The notes under the pieces are model-generated. The model did no database searches. It was not told the DNA's origin and worked only from the letters and a program-made list of their open reading frames with translations. Below are positions 35,261-45,300 of a stretch of DNA of 64,000 nucleotides, piece after piece; within the stretch, counting starts at the first letter, position 1, and the number at the start of each line of letters is the position of its first letter. Position numbers and translations under genes: made by a program. The stretch covers positions 1 to 64,000 of the forward strand of contig JABSRP010000030.1 of assembly GCA_013215145.1 (NCBI GenBank). The letters are read 5' to 3'. The DNA comes from Pseudobacteriovorax sp. (GTDB lineage: Bacteria > Bdellovibrionota_B > Oligoflexia > Oligoflexales > Oligoflexaceae).

Positions 35261-35979
35261 AGACAGCCATAATCACTGGAGCAAATGGAGGGTTAGGTGT
35301 GGCATTAAGTAAATGCTTTGCCGAGCGTGGTTATAAAGTGATAGCGACAGTCCGAGATATGAATAAGTCTACCTCTCTCGACGATTTGATCAATTCCGGC
35401 GCAAACGTCGAAAAGGCTGAACTAGATGTCAGCTCAGATTCAAGTATTGAGAGTTTTTTGAATTTGTTTTTTTCAAATCACTCTGATCTTGATGTCCTAA
35501 TCAACAATGCGGGAATCAATTCAAAATCCAACGGTGAGTTCATGCCACAGTCTTCACTTCGTCTCGGGAGCTTGGAGCGGGAAAGCTTGAATCACATCAT
35601 AGACGTAAATTGCACAGGTCCGCTCTTGCTTACTCAAGGCTTGATTCATCGACTTCAGACTGGTAATGCGGCTTGCGTTATCAATATTTCATCTTGGCTG
35701 GGCTCAATTGGCAAAAAAACAGGAGGTGGTAACTACGGCTACTGCGGCAGCAAATCTCTTGTAAACATGTTTACTCGCGCTCTTGCTTTTGATCTACAGG
35801 AGTATGGGGTTAGAGTCTTCGCAGTAAATCCGGGATGGATGAGGACTAAAATGGGTGGTGTGAATGCGACCCTCAATCCAGAAGATTCAGCAGAAGGAAT
35901 ACTAAAAATCGCAACTGATTTACCAGTAGAAGAAACGGGTGGTTTCTTTAATCACGATGGGTCGAAACATGAATGGTAG
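35257..35979 (+). CDS. Short-chain dehydrogenase/reductase
   Basis: 240 aa. Classical SDR: cofactor motif TGANGGLG, NNAG, catalytic Ser in NISSW and YCGSK as the Tyr-x3-Lys pair, then NPGWMRT. The length matches the family. The ATG overlaps the preceding stop codon (ATGA), so it is in one operon with the DJ-1 gene and the deleted Rossmann gene. It probably reduces carbonyl compounds with NADPH; this fits aldehyde detoxification with the DJ-1 protein. The exact substrate is unknown. Confidence 0.9.
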   Translation: MKTAIITGANGGLGVALSKCFAERGYKVIATVRDMNKSTSLDDLINSGANVEKAELDVSSDSSIESFLNLFFSNHSDLDVLINNAGINSKSNGEFMPQSSLRLGSLERESLNHIIDVNCTGPLLLTQGLIHRLQTGNAACVINISSWLGSIGKKTGGGNYGYCGSKSLVNMFTRALAFDLQEYGVRVFAVNPGWMRTKMGGVNATLNPEDSAEGILKIATDLPVEETGGFFNHDGSKHEW

Positions 35980-36172
35980 ACTGCTTAAACTTGTGATGAC
36001 TGTTCTGCTGTCGGTGCTGAACTCTACCAATAGTTGGGTAATCGTGAACCACGAAGACCCGACTCTGTTTCAAGTCCAGGACGATTACGAATCTTCTTCT
36101 TGTAGTCATTGTGCTCTCCATTCGTTAGGACAGTGTCAAATCCAAATGGGGGTTAGTCACAAAAGTTATTGA
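35969..36172 (+). CDS. Possible small secreted protein
   Basis: 67 aa from an ATG inside the end of the SDR gene. A hydrophobic N-terminus resembles a signal peptide (LVMTVLLSVLNS), and the rest has a CSHCALHSLGQC segment. There is no clear ribosome site. It could be real and coupled to the SDR, or a chance frame; I cannot decide. Confidence 0.3.
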   Translation: MNGRLLKLVMTVLLSVLNSTNSWVIVNHEDPTLFQVQDDYESSSCSHCALHSLGQCQIQMGVSHKSY

Positions 36173-36310
36173 AAATTATTATATTTAGTATCAACCCAGA
36201 AACTGGTTTTTATGTTTCACTTTTGGGAACATTAATTCCCGTAAATAGTGGCTAGTTTCAAATTATAAAATACAATAATAGTGTCCTTGAACACAGATTT
36301 GGAGTAAATT

Positions 36311-37027
36311 ATGAAACATAAGATATTACTAGTTGCTGCGAATCCCTCAATTTCAACAACCACCGGTTGGTCGGTAGGATTTTGGGCATCTGAATTAACT
36401 CACCCTTATTTTGAATTCCTAGATAAAGGTTATGAAGTCGATATCGCAAGTCCTAATGGTGGCGTTATTGAAATGGATGGTATGAGTAATCCTTATCATG
36501 AAAGTGGTTATGCTGCAGCTGACGAAATAAGTAAAAAGTTTATTGATAATAATGAATTAATGGACTTATTAAAAGAGACGAAAAAAATCGAGGATGTGTC
36601 TGTAGATGACTACGTAGCGATTATTGTGGTTGGCGGGCAGTCACCAATGTTTACTTTTAAAAACGAACTCAACTTACATAGTAAATTTTTAGAGTTCTAT
36701 AAAAAAGGAAAAGTTTCTTCAACTTTATGTCATGGCTCTTCCTTGCTGCTTTATCTCAAAGAAAATGATCAATATTTTGTAAAAGATAAGGAAGTTACAG
36801 GTTTTTCCAATGCAGAAGAAGACATGGCTGATAAAGCGATGGGGCAGAAACTGATGCCATTTAGAATTGAGGATGAAGCTGTAAAATTAGGAGCCAAATT
36901 TAATGCTGCCGAGCCTCTTACTCCCCATGTGGTCAAAGACAGAAATCTAATTACTGGACAACAACACTACTCAGGTCGAGTTGTTGCTAGAGCAATTATT
37001 AATGAACTAAATAGGAGTTTAAAATGA
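36311..37027 (+). CDS. DJ-1/PfpI-superfamily protein, cytoplasmic copy
   Basis: 238 aa. Strongly similar along its length to the 34006 protein (LLVAANPSIS, ASELTHPYFEF, VVGGQSPMFTF) but without the signal peptide. The nucleophile is C140 in STLCHGSS. Base composition is clearly more AT-rich than the first copy. It starts a second unit that repeats the order DJ-1 then Rossmann oxidoreductase; the two genes overlap by 4 nt. Likely function is the same aldehyde-directed or stress role, in the cytoplasm. Confidence 0.85.
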   Translation: MKHKILLVAANPSISTTTGWSVGFWASELTHPYFEFLDKGYEVDIASPNGGVIEMDGMSNPYHESGYAAADEISKKFIDNNELMDLLKETKKIEDVSVDDYVAIIVVGGQSPMFTFKNELNLHSKFLEFYKKGKVSSTLCHGSSLLLYLKENDQYFVKDKEVTGFSNAEEDMADKAMGQKLMPFRIEDEAVKLGAKFNAAEPLTPHVVKDRNLITGQQHYSGRVVARAIINELNRSLK

Positions 37028-37665
37028 AAGTTGGAATTATTGGAAGTAGTGACGTCGGAGCCTCAATTGGCAAAAAACTAATTAGCTTTGCAAGTGAAGT
37101 TACGTACGGATTAAGAGAACTCAGTGATGATAAGATAGAAAAAATCAAAAAGATTTCTCCTGATGTTGCTTATAGTACAATCAAATCGACTATAGAAAAT
37201 AGCGATATTATTTTTATTGCTATCCCTGGATATGCTGTCGAAGGCTTCGCCAAACAGTATCCAGAATTAGGTGAAAAAACTATCGTCGATTGTACAAATC
37301 CTATAGGTGAGGGCGTGACACATTTTCATAAAAGTGCAAGGTCAAATACCCAAATAATTCAAGAGCTCTACCCCAAAGCAAAAGTTGTTAAGTCCTTTAG
37401 TGCATACGGTTTTGCTAATTTTATTGACAGTAGTTACAAGAATTATAATGAGGTAAAGCCAGCAATGCTCATTGCAGGAAATGATTCCGAAGCCAAAGAT
37501 ATTGTTGCAAAAATCAATGAGCATTTTGGTTTTGAGACGGTTGATGCTGGCGATGTATCAATGGCATTGCATCTAGAGCATCAAGCCTTATTGTGGATAA
37601 ATATGTTTCACGTTCAAGGTCGTGATTTTGATTTTACTTGGGCACAACTAAGGAGAGACAAATGA
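37024..37665 (+). CDS. NAD(P)-binding Rossmann oxidoreductase, F420/NADP reductase type
   Basis: 213 aa. The N-terminal fold begins MKVGIIGSSDVGASIGKKL with the GxxxxG pattern, continues with DIIFIAIPGYAVE and VDCTNPIGEG, and ends in a helical domain. This matches the coenzyme-F420:NADP oxidoreductase / NADP-oxidoreductase family in layout and size; bacterial members use NADP with unknown partners. It is the intact counterpart of the shortened gene at 34838. ATGA overlaps join it to the genes before and after. Confidence 0.8.
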   Translation: MKVGIIGSSDVGASIGKKLISFASEVTYGLRELSDDKIEKIKKISPDVAYSTIKSTIENSDIIFIAIPGYAVEGFAKQYPELGEKTIVDCTNPIGEGVTHFHKSARSNTQIIQELYPKAKVVKSFSAYGFANFIDSSYKNYNEVKPAMLIAGNDSEAKDIVAKINEHFGFETVDAGDVSMALHLEHQALLWINMFHVQGRDFDFTWAQLRRDK

Positions 37666-38138
37666 TGAAATTTATATTTGCAGTAGTTTTTAGTTCATTG
37701 CTTTTTAATCAGGCCTACGCGAAAGAAACTCAAGAGTTCACTTTCAAGGCAGCTTATAATTGGGCCGATACCTTCGACTTGAGTGAAGCAGGTAATTTTG
37801 CAAAGGGTGGTAAGTTAGTCGGTTCGTGGTCTTGGAATTTCAAGAACGGGAAGAAGGGTAATACTCACTTTACGAGCGCCTCATTTTTTAGGCTTAAACC
37901 CTATATTTTAGAAGGGCTTATCAGTTTTAATATGTGGGAGTTAGAAGGTTCAAAGATAGGCGAAGATACTCTTCTTGTTTCTTATGAAGGTTTGTCGTCA
38001 ACGCCAAATGGAGTTACTAAAATTAGAGCCAAAATAGTTGGTGGTAAGGGAAAGTACCTAGGTGCTACAGGTGAGCTTAAGTGGACATCTGTTAACGGCT
38101 TTATTGATAGTGGTAAAGGCACGATTAATCTCAAATAG
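37662..38138 (+). CDS. Small secreted beta-barrel-type protein
   Basis: 158 aa. The start at 37662 is used because AGGAGAG precedes it and it overlaps the stop of the oxidoreductase gene. A signal peptide (cut near AYAKE) is followed by a beta-rich domain with alternating polar/hydrophobic strands and a GGKGKYLGATGELKW motif near the end, as in allene-oxide-cyclase-like or related small barrels. It may bind a lipophilic ligand in the periplasm. The family call is tentative. Confidence 0.65.
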   Translation: MMKFIFAVVFSSLLFNQAYAKETQEFTFKAAYNWADTFDLSEAGNFAKGGKLVGSWSWNFKNGKKGNTHFTSASFFRLKPYILEGLISFNMWELEGSKIGEDTLLVSYEGLSSTPNGVTKIRAKIVGGKGKYLGATGELKWTSVNGFIDSGKGTINLK

Positions 38139-38150
38139 GATTTAGTATCA

Positions 38151-39359
38151 ATGGATACTTCAAGTGAGAATAGTTCAGAGCTAAGATATAAACCGCTGCT
38201 TGGTTTATTTATAGGAAACTTTGCAATTGGGACATCTGCTCTAATGATTTCAGGTATTGTTGAAGCGATGTCTGGAAGTTTGGGTAACTCCATTGGTAGT
38301 ATAGCTTCACTAATAACCATTTACTCATTATCTTACGCTCTGAGTGCAATCTTTATAGGTATTCCTTTAAGTAAATTTGATTTGAAGAAAGTATTGTTGT
38401 TTGGATTAATCTTGTTCGCTGCAGGGAACATACTAACTTTTTTAAGCACGGATATTAAGTATATTTATATTTACCGAGTTTTTGTTGGAATAGGAGCTTC
38501 TCTTTTTACTCCTATGTCTTCTGCTGTAGCTTCTCAAGTTTCACCAAGAGAACATATAGGAAAAGCAGTTTCTTTTTCTTTCTCAGGCTTGTCTCTTGCA
38601 ACAGTTGTTGGTGTTCCTTTATGTGCATATATTGCTACAACGATTGACTGGAAGCTTGCTTTTCTTTTTGTCGTAATAGTAGCAGTACTTTCATTTTTTA
38701 AGCTACTTGTTGATATTGAAGATAATGTAAAAGGACTGAGTCAAAATATAAATGATGTTTTAGTGAGCTTGATGAGTTTTTCTAAGTTAACCCAACTCTC
38801 ATTTTCTTTAGTTCAGATGTGTCTTCAGTTTATTACCTTTGCTCTTCTAGTTCCATACTCTAGAACAAAAGAAGGATTTGACGCTAATCTCATTCCGACT
38901 CTATTCCTAGCATTTGGAATAAGCAGTTTCTTGGGTACAATTATTGGTGGGAAGCTTATTGATAAAAGAGGAAGCCGTAAATCGATGATTTTTACAACAA
39001 TGATGCTTTCTGTTGCTTTTCTTTTGTTGAATTTATCGGTATCGATATATTCATTTGCAGCATTCTTGTTTCTGTGGGGCTTTTTTGGTTTCTCTTTTCA
39101 TCCTATGCAGCAAGTAGAGTTAATAAAACTATCTAAAGGAAGTCCAGCTGTTTTATTATCTCTGAATGCAGCTTTTATGTATTTGGGTACTGCAGCCGGA
39201 ACAGAAATTGCGAAAAAGGTTGTTTTGTTAGGCAATATTGATATGTTGCCAAGATTGTCAGCAATACTTAGTCTGTTTTTAACTCTTTGTTTAATCATAC
39301 AAAAAAGACTAACTAACCAAAGTACCCAGACTCTAACTCAAGAGCGAGGAAGTCAATAA
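38151..39359 (+). CDS. MFS transporter, drug/sugar efflux type
   Basis: 402 aa with twelve predicted membrane helices in two halves. The first half contains YRVFVGIGASLFTPMSSAVA, and a conserved GGKLIDKRGSRK loop links helices in the second half. These are features of the arabinose-efflux/multidrug (DHA) group of the major facilitator family. It is the last gene of the AT-rich unit and starts 12 bases after the small secreted-protein gene. It is likely to export the toxic compound or product handled by the neighbouring oxidoreductases. Confidence 0.9.
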   Translation: MDTSSENSSELRYKPLLGLFIGNFAIGTSALMISGIVEAMSGSLGNSIGSIASLITIYSLSYALSAIFIGIPLSKFDLKKVLLFGLILFAAGNILTFLSTDIKYIYIYRVFVGIGASLFTPMSSAVASQVSPREHIGKAVSFSFSGLSLATVVGVPLCAYIATTIDWKLAFLFVVIVAVLSFFKLLVDIEDNVKGLSQNINDVLVSLMSFSKLTQLSFSLVQMCLQFITFALLVPYSRTKEGFDANLIPTLFLAFGISSFLGTIIGGKLIDKRGSRKSMIFTTMMLSVAFLLLNLSVSIYSFAAFLFLWGFFGFSFHPMQQVELIKLSKGSPAVLLSLNAAFMYLGTAAGTEIAKKVVLLGNIDMLPRLSAILSLFLTLCLIIQKRLTNQSTQTLTQERGSQ

Positions 39360-39412
39360 ACTCTCGAGTTTTGGGAGTTATATAGTCTTTATTAGGGAAG
39401 ATAGCGTTACCA

Positions 39413-39452
39413 AAGTAATAAAAAGCCGAGCTGGTAAAACCAAGCTCGGCTT
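39413..39452 (-). terminator. Intrinsic terminator of the 39475 gene
   Basis: On the minus strand AAGCCGAGCT pairs with AGCTCGGCTT around a 10-base loop and is followed by TTTTTATTAC. It lies 22 bases after the stop codon of the outer-membrane protein gene. It also separates that gene from the convergent MFS gene. Confidence 0.85.
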
Positions 39453-39474
39453 GAAACTATCATCTGAGCAGAAA

Positions 39475-40581
39475 CTAGATTTTCACAGCAACAAAACCAC
39501 CAACTCGAGTCGTGTTTTCGTCAACTGAAATACTGGTATTGTCTTCTAGATCGATGTCTGTTTCACCTTGAAGGTAACTGATAAGCCCTCCGAGGTAGAT
39601 CTTACGATCGATGCTGTAAACTCCTTCAAGAGTCGCGCCGAGGGTGTTACCCAAACGATAACCAAGAAGTGTCTCGTCATCAAAGTTATTGACAGTGGCT
39701 CCGCCCTTATATTCCGCAGCTAGTGACACATGGGATCGAGCAGTCGTCCAGTAAACACCTGTAATTTTTGCTGCCAAAAGATCAGCTGTATCAGCGTCTT
39801 CAAAGGCAAAAACCGACCCGCGCACGTTGTCATCATAGTTTGCATACGAAATGCTAGACAACATGCTGAAGTTATCCGTGAAGTTACCGCGTCCGAAGAC
39901 AGTGGTCATTGCCGGTAGGTAAATATCCCTGCGATCGACATTGCTGTTAGCTGCTAGGCTTAACGTGGCGACTCGTGTTCCTTCGTCTAACTGTGACGAT
40001 TCTTGAACGGCACCAGAGTGACTAATGCCAAACTCTAGCTTTGGAGTGTGGTACGAAATACTTCCGATAATGCGATTGTACTGATACTCAAATTTATTAG
40101 AGGTATCGCCAGATTCTTTCACGTCAAGCCAGTTATGATCAAGTGCGGCACCAACGGTGATGTTCTCGCCGAAGGTGTAAGCGATTTGGGTCAATAACTC
40201 GCGGTTGATGAAGTCCTCTTTGAAACCCGTTTCGCCGCTACTATCGATCTCAGAATCTGCGTACTTTAGACCAAGTCCGATGGTTAGGTTGTTCCAACCG
40301 TAGCTGAGGTCAGCCGAAGTCTGAGGAGTATTGATGGTAATATCGTCACCTTCAATCTCGCGGACTGTTCGCTGATACTCTTCAGAGATTTTTACACGAA
40401 GCCCCACGCTTTCATGAAGCTGAGATGGAGCGATGGCCTTAACTCCGCCTATTAACAAACGATCCCTTTTTGGGTAATCGCGAAACGTGGTATTTTCAGG
40501 TAGGGTAAGTTCCTGAGCATACGATAGGTGAGTACTGAGAAGTAAACCTGGTACGATTAAAGTTTTAAAAAACATGTTCAT
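39475..40581 (-). CDS. Outer-membrane beta-barrel protein
   Basis: 368 aa with a signal peptide (cut after SYAQ) and a long series of alternating strands separated by acidic turns, for example DLSYGWNNLTIGLGLKY, NKFEYQYNRIIGSISY and a closing strand TRVGGFVAVKI. The pattern, acidic loops and length suggest an integral outer-membrane barrel of about 14-16 strands. No specific porin family is recognised. It is a single gene with its own strong terminator, suggesting high expression. Confidence 0.7.
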   Translation of the reverse strand: MNMFFKTLIVPGLLLSTHLSYAQELTLPENTTFRDYPKRDRLLIGGVKAIAPSQLHESVGLRVKISEEYQRTVREIEGDDITINTPQTSADLSYGWNNLTIGLGLKYADSEIDSSGETGFKEDFINRELLTQIAYTFGENITVGAALDHNWLDVKESGDTSNKFEYQYNRIIGSISYHTPKLEFGISHSGAVQESSQLDEGTRVATLSLAANSNVDRRDIYLPAMTTVFGRGNFTDNFSMLSSISYANYDDNVRGSVFAFEDADTADLLAAKITGVYWTTARSHVSLAAEYKGGATVNNFDDETLLGYRLGNTLGATLEGVYSIDRKIYLGGLISYLQGETDIDLEDNTSISVDENTTRVGGFVAVKI

Positions 40582-40751
40582 AGGTCCTACCTTTTTAAAA
40601 ATGGGAATTCCATATTGTACTGACTAAGCTGTTTGGTTTCGTACGATGAAATTCTTTAACAAGAAATAGCCCGACATGCAACCTTTCTTGTCTTTATTAG
40701 GGGACCTGAGTTTGGAGTAGTAACATTCTGTAAAGATTAATAAATATAGAC

Positions 40752-42017
40752 CTAAAGGGACCACTCTAAGGATAGACCAATAGTAAACCCGGTGTAGCCT
40801 AAATTTGTGGCTCCGAGGTCTGTAGCATCATACTCAAATTGCTTAGAAAATCCGTCTAGCTCCAGGGCCAGGACGAAGGAGTCTGAGAATGCCCTGAGGA
40901 TTTTGTAGTTTGCCTGGGCAGTTAACTGAAGTTTTGTTGTAGTAAATTGAACAGCCTCGTCTAAGAACACGGTGTTCGACGCTGTAAACTCACTATCTCC
41001 CGTTAACGCGTATCCGGTCATGAATCTTAAGGTCAGATTTTGATCTACAGCATAAGACAGCATAAGCTCTAATTCCATGAAATCTTGGGTTAAGCTTAAT
41101 TCTGTAGGGGGAAATGTGTTGGATTCGGTAAAGGAAAACGTTTCGATCCTTTGACTCTGCGAGAGACATAATCCGGCTTCAACGGCTTCTAGACCAACAT
41201 TATTTTGGTAACATAAGCCCAAGCTATTGGTTTCCATTTTAATGCGAGTTCGTTCTGTTTCCGAAGCACCTGCTCGGGTTAGAACTAGATCTGCCGTTGG
41301 CGATGCGGCTTTGAGGTACCGAAGGCTGAATGCTTGCAAAAACTTCGGAGGGAATCGACTTGGATAACGAAGCTTCAAGCTTATGCCACGAAGATCTAAT
41401 TTGGGGCTGATCCTGATGCCCAGGCCGACGTTATCTGCTTGAAAGGTTTCGTTACGACTAAATATGGCCAAACTACTAAAGGATTTGGCTGTAAATGGCT
41501 CGGGGATAGTGGGTTCAGGAGTGGCTACACTCGTTGAGGGGGCAACGGGAGACGCTGCTTCCGTTTTTGGGCTTGGGCTTGCCTCCTCCGGTGATGGGAG
41601 GGAAGTTTTTTGGTAGACCAAGGTACGTTTGGCCAATCCTGCCGCTTCTTCATTTGCCGTACTTTCTTGTTTGACAAGTAACAGGCGCTTTTTCTTATTG
41701 ATCTTCCTGACCTTACCTAGAGCCACATAGTTACCATCCTTTTCAATATACAGTATCAACCCCTTTTCAGGTGGTTCGCTAAGCTTCTTGGAATAGCGGA
41801 TGATTAAGGCGCCTTTTTTTGACAGTTTGCGGTACTGGCCAACAATCTCAAATGTTGATTCTTGATCAGAAATATCTGGCTTCTCAAGATCGGCCACTGG
41901 TTTGCTGACATTGTTTTGTCCAGAAATTTCCTGGGAGTTGGCCATAGCTTTCGACCCAAAACCACTAAGGGCTTGGATCGTTATCAGGATTAATATGTGT
42001 GTCCCGTGCCGTTTCAA
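40752..42017 (-). CDS. Secreted/outer-membrane protein with Pro-rich linker and C-terminal barrel
   Basis: 421 aa, TTG start. The signal peptide is cut near AMANS. Residues 45-130 form a small basic beta domain (LSKKGALIIRYSKKL, VRKINKKKRLLLVKQ) of the kind seen in envelope-attached proteins. A Pro/Ser/Thr-rich linker follows (about 135-170), and then a strand-rich region ending in GFTIGLSLEWSL, as in outer-membrane barrels. It is divergent from the 42360 lipoprotein. Function unknown. Confidence 0.6.
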   Translation of the reverse strand: MKRHGTHILILITIQALSGFGSKAMANSQEISGQNNVSKPVADLEKPDISDQESTFEIVGQYRKLSKKGALIIRYSKKLSEPPEKGLILYIEKDGNYVALGKVRKINKKKRLLLVKQESTANEEAAGLAKRTLVYQKTSLPSPEEASPSPKTEAASPVAPSTSVATPEPTIPEPFTAKSFSSLAIFSRNETFQADNVGLGIRISPKLDLRGISLKLRYPSRFPPKFLQAFSLRYLKAASPTADLVLTRAGASETERTRIKMETNSLGLCYQNNVGLEAVEAGLCLSQSQRIETFSFTESNTFPPTELSLTQDFMELELMLSYAVDQNLTLRFMTGYALTGDSEFTASNTVFLDEAVQFTTTKLQLTAQANYKILRAFSDSFVLALELDGFSKQFEYDATDLGATNLGYTGFTIGLSLEWSL

Positions 42018-42359
42018 TCGGATATCCGCAAAACATTAAAGTTATTTCGAAGCCATCGATTTGTCTTCGGCAAATTTATCCAACCTTTGAGGTAGTTACC
42101 GGTAAAGACTTTCCTAGCCGCTGTGGTCTATCTTGTAAATATTAGTGCTTATTGATTATTTTAAACTATTTGCAAAAAAAACAATTTCTTTAATCAACCT
42201 TGTAAGCACTTATTAATAATAGAAATTTGATAAAAATTAGGCCAAAATTTTTTACTGCCGATAATTAGTTATCTCAAGAAACTAGATTTTTTTTGAGGCT
42301 TCCCGAGAGATGTTCTGAAGCATAGAGGATGGGGACATTCATCACGAGGAGCAACGTAT
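42018..42359. other. AT-rich divergent intergenic region
   Basis: 342 bases between two divergently transcribed envelope-protein genes. The central part is AT-rich and suited to promoters on both strands. GAGGAG lies before the ATG at 42360. No operator, RNA gene or protein frame could be supported. Confidence 0.5.
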
Positions 42360-45300
42360 ATGAAATTAAATCTTTCCGCAACTTTATCTCGCCTATCTTC
42401 GGCAGGCTTGGCTTTCGCCCTACTCGCAGTGACTGCGTGTGGACCGAAAACCCTCGGATCCAACGAAGATGTATCTTTCACCGAAATCACCGACGCAACC
42501 GGTAAAATTGGATCATCGGACAACTCTAGTGATGCTCGGGCTTCCAATGCGGACGCCGACAAACTTTTAAAGGAAATGATCGAAAAAGAAAGAGCAGATC
42601 GAATTAGTGAAGACGATGCTCTAAAACTGAGTATTGCGGAAATTGAAGAAAGAATTGACAACCTTGAAGCCGACCTCCGTTCCGAAATCGCCCGTCTCGA
42701 TGAGAAAGATAAAGAGTTAGAGGCTGCTATCGCTGCCGAGTCTGCAGCGCGAACCTCCGAAATCGAAGCTATCAAGCAATCCATCGCTAACCTTGATGAA
42801 AAAGTTGAAGACTATAAGCAAAAACTCAATCGCAGGCTCCGTCGTGTAAAGGACGACCTAGCCGCAACCAACGATAGGATCAAAGACTTAGAAAGTCAAA
42901 GTCAATTGAACGCGGATTTGATCAAATCCGAAAAAGAAGCGCGTGAAAAATTAGCACTTGAACTTGAGCAGGTGAACACGGATCTTGAGCAGTCACAGCT
43001 GGAAATGGAAGCTAGGCTTCGTGCTGAAATGAAAGAAGAAGTTCGCAAGATCAACCAAGAATTGGATGATTTTAAGTTATATGCGGCCATGACTTATGCT
43101 ACCAAAGAAGAGTTAAAATCCCTTTCATTGGCGGTGGAAAATCTAACAACTGTTACCAATCTACTTAACGACAAGATTGATGATCGCGTATCCATGCTTG
43201 AGGATAAAATCGATAGTGCCGTTGGGTCAATGACGAACGAGCTAGTTGATAAAATCGATGCTGTCAGGGCTGATGTCGATAGCTTGCGTGATGATTTAAA
43301 TAGCCATATCTCCGAGTTTGATGAAACAGTCACAGCAATTTACGATAAAATTACAGAAGAAACCACAGCTGTGAAAGACCTTGCCCTAGATTTACACCGT
43401 GACCAAAACCAAGCTAGGCGTCGCATGAACCAAAGGTTGGCGTCTCTCGAGGAGCAAACAGCAAATGTCGAGTACTTTGTCATGAAGACAAAGAGAAAGT
43501 TAATGAGAAAGATTGAGCAGCTTGAGGCTGAAGACGCAGCACTTTCTGCAGACATACGCGCAGAACGCCAAAGGGCGGCGGCTAAGTTGAGTGCAGCCAT
43601 TGCGAAGCAAGAGCGAAAGAGAAAACGTCTACAGCGCAAGGTAGCAGGTCTGGTTATCGATCTCGAGGCAGCGACTGAAGCAGCTAATACAGCTTACCAG
43701 TTGGCTAAGGCGAACCAGCAGTCGATCTCGACATTATCTGAAGACCTTGAAGCTGCCAAGGCAGAATTTCAGGTTGAACTTGATGCTCTTGAGTCACGTA
43801 TGAGTGACAAGATGAAAGAGGTTAAGGAGTATGCGGAAAAAATCACGGCTGATTTATCTGCAGAGGTCCAGCAGCAGTTTACCGAAGTCAACGGACGGTT
43901 CGGAGAGCTGGAGCAACGAGTTGCCGCCACAGAGGCGACGGCAGGAAACATCTTTTCTGATAAAATTGGTCTGGCCGAGCAAAAGCGTCTTATGGGTCTA
44001 TTAGATCCGTCTAAAAAGCAGATGGCTACAGCCATCCGTGAGTTTAACGTATCTCTTGTAGAGTTTGAAAAGCGATTTATCGATGTCATCGACCCCATCA
44101 TGAAAAGCTCTGGTATCAATGTAGATGCCCTTGAAGACAGCTTTGCAAGCGTAGCTACCAGTATCTCTTGTCAAGGAAATCCGTCAGCTGAAGGTACCTT
44201 CGCGTCAGTCCAAGGTAAGGAATTCTTCTTTCACCTAGCCAGGCAGTATGTGACACTTTTGTTTACCGGTGCACGATCGTCAGATGCCGAGATTGACAGT
44301 ATATTCCAAGGGCTAATGGGTGTTCAAGATGTTTCCTCATTTGCCGGAATCATGATGGCTGGAAACACACCAGCGTACAGTAGCACAGCAAGTGGAGCCT
44401 GTCACATGGCAGTGGCGAGTTGGACGAAATCGATGTTGATCGGCTCCAGCACGGACGCGAAAATGATTCGCGAGAAAATCAACGGTTCGGCACCGCTTCT
44501 TCAAGCGTTAACGGTCATGTACTACAAAGCGGGAGCCATTCAGATGGCAGCGGATGCCATCAGCGGAATCGCCATTGAATTCTTCAAAGCAGAGTTCGGA
44601 AGCGCTGCCTCAGCAGAAAGCTACTTAAAGAGTACTAGTGATGAAGGCGTGTCTAAGTTTGCAAGCCTTGCCCAGATCATTTTGGAAGAAACAGCCTACA
44701 TTGCTGAGATCGATGAAATTAAAGTCAATCGCGAACGATTTATCGAACTTGCGCGCGATGTCGCGAAAATCAAGTCTGATAAGGCCGGAAATACCACAAT
44801 TATCGATCAGTTTAATGCAGACCTCAATGCTCTAAACCAAAAGGTGGATGCCTTAGCTAATACAGTAGACTCTTTCAAGGATGAGTTGAAAACCCTACGT
44901 GACTCGCAAATCGATAGCTTTAGCATGATTGCTGCAATTGCTGCGCGACTTGGATACGGTGACTTGGTAGAAGCTGCCAAAGAAAGCGCTGGAAACCTAG
45001 GTGGTGATGTGGACGAAGGTCTTGCGGCTATGCCGGCTTCGTGTATGGCAGCACAGCACTTTTACAACCACGCTACTATCCAAAATCTTGCTGTCAGTCG
45101 CTGTGAGAGTAACCTATCTTACTCGGGTAAGCCTCTTGACTACTACTCAATGACAAGATGTGCCATCCACGGTAACTATGGAACAGGAAGTGGTTCGTAC
45201 ACCTGGGGTAACCAAAATACAGCTTCTAACGGATGGCGTTTGAACAGGCAGTGGTCTGGTGGACAGAAGGTTGGTAATGGACTACGGATCTATCACTTTG

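Noticed and set aside
42269..42784. Long minus-strand frames opposite the coiled-coil gene (also 43340-43639 and 43769-44119)
   Set aside because: They are Ser/Arg-rich mirror frames of a heptad-repeat gene with biased codon usage, without ribosome sites or known motifs.
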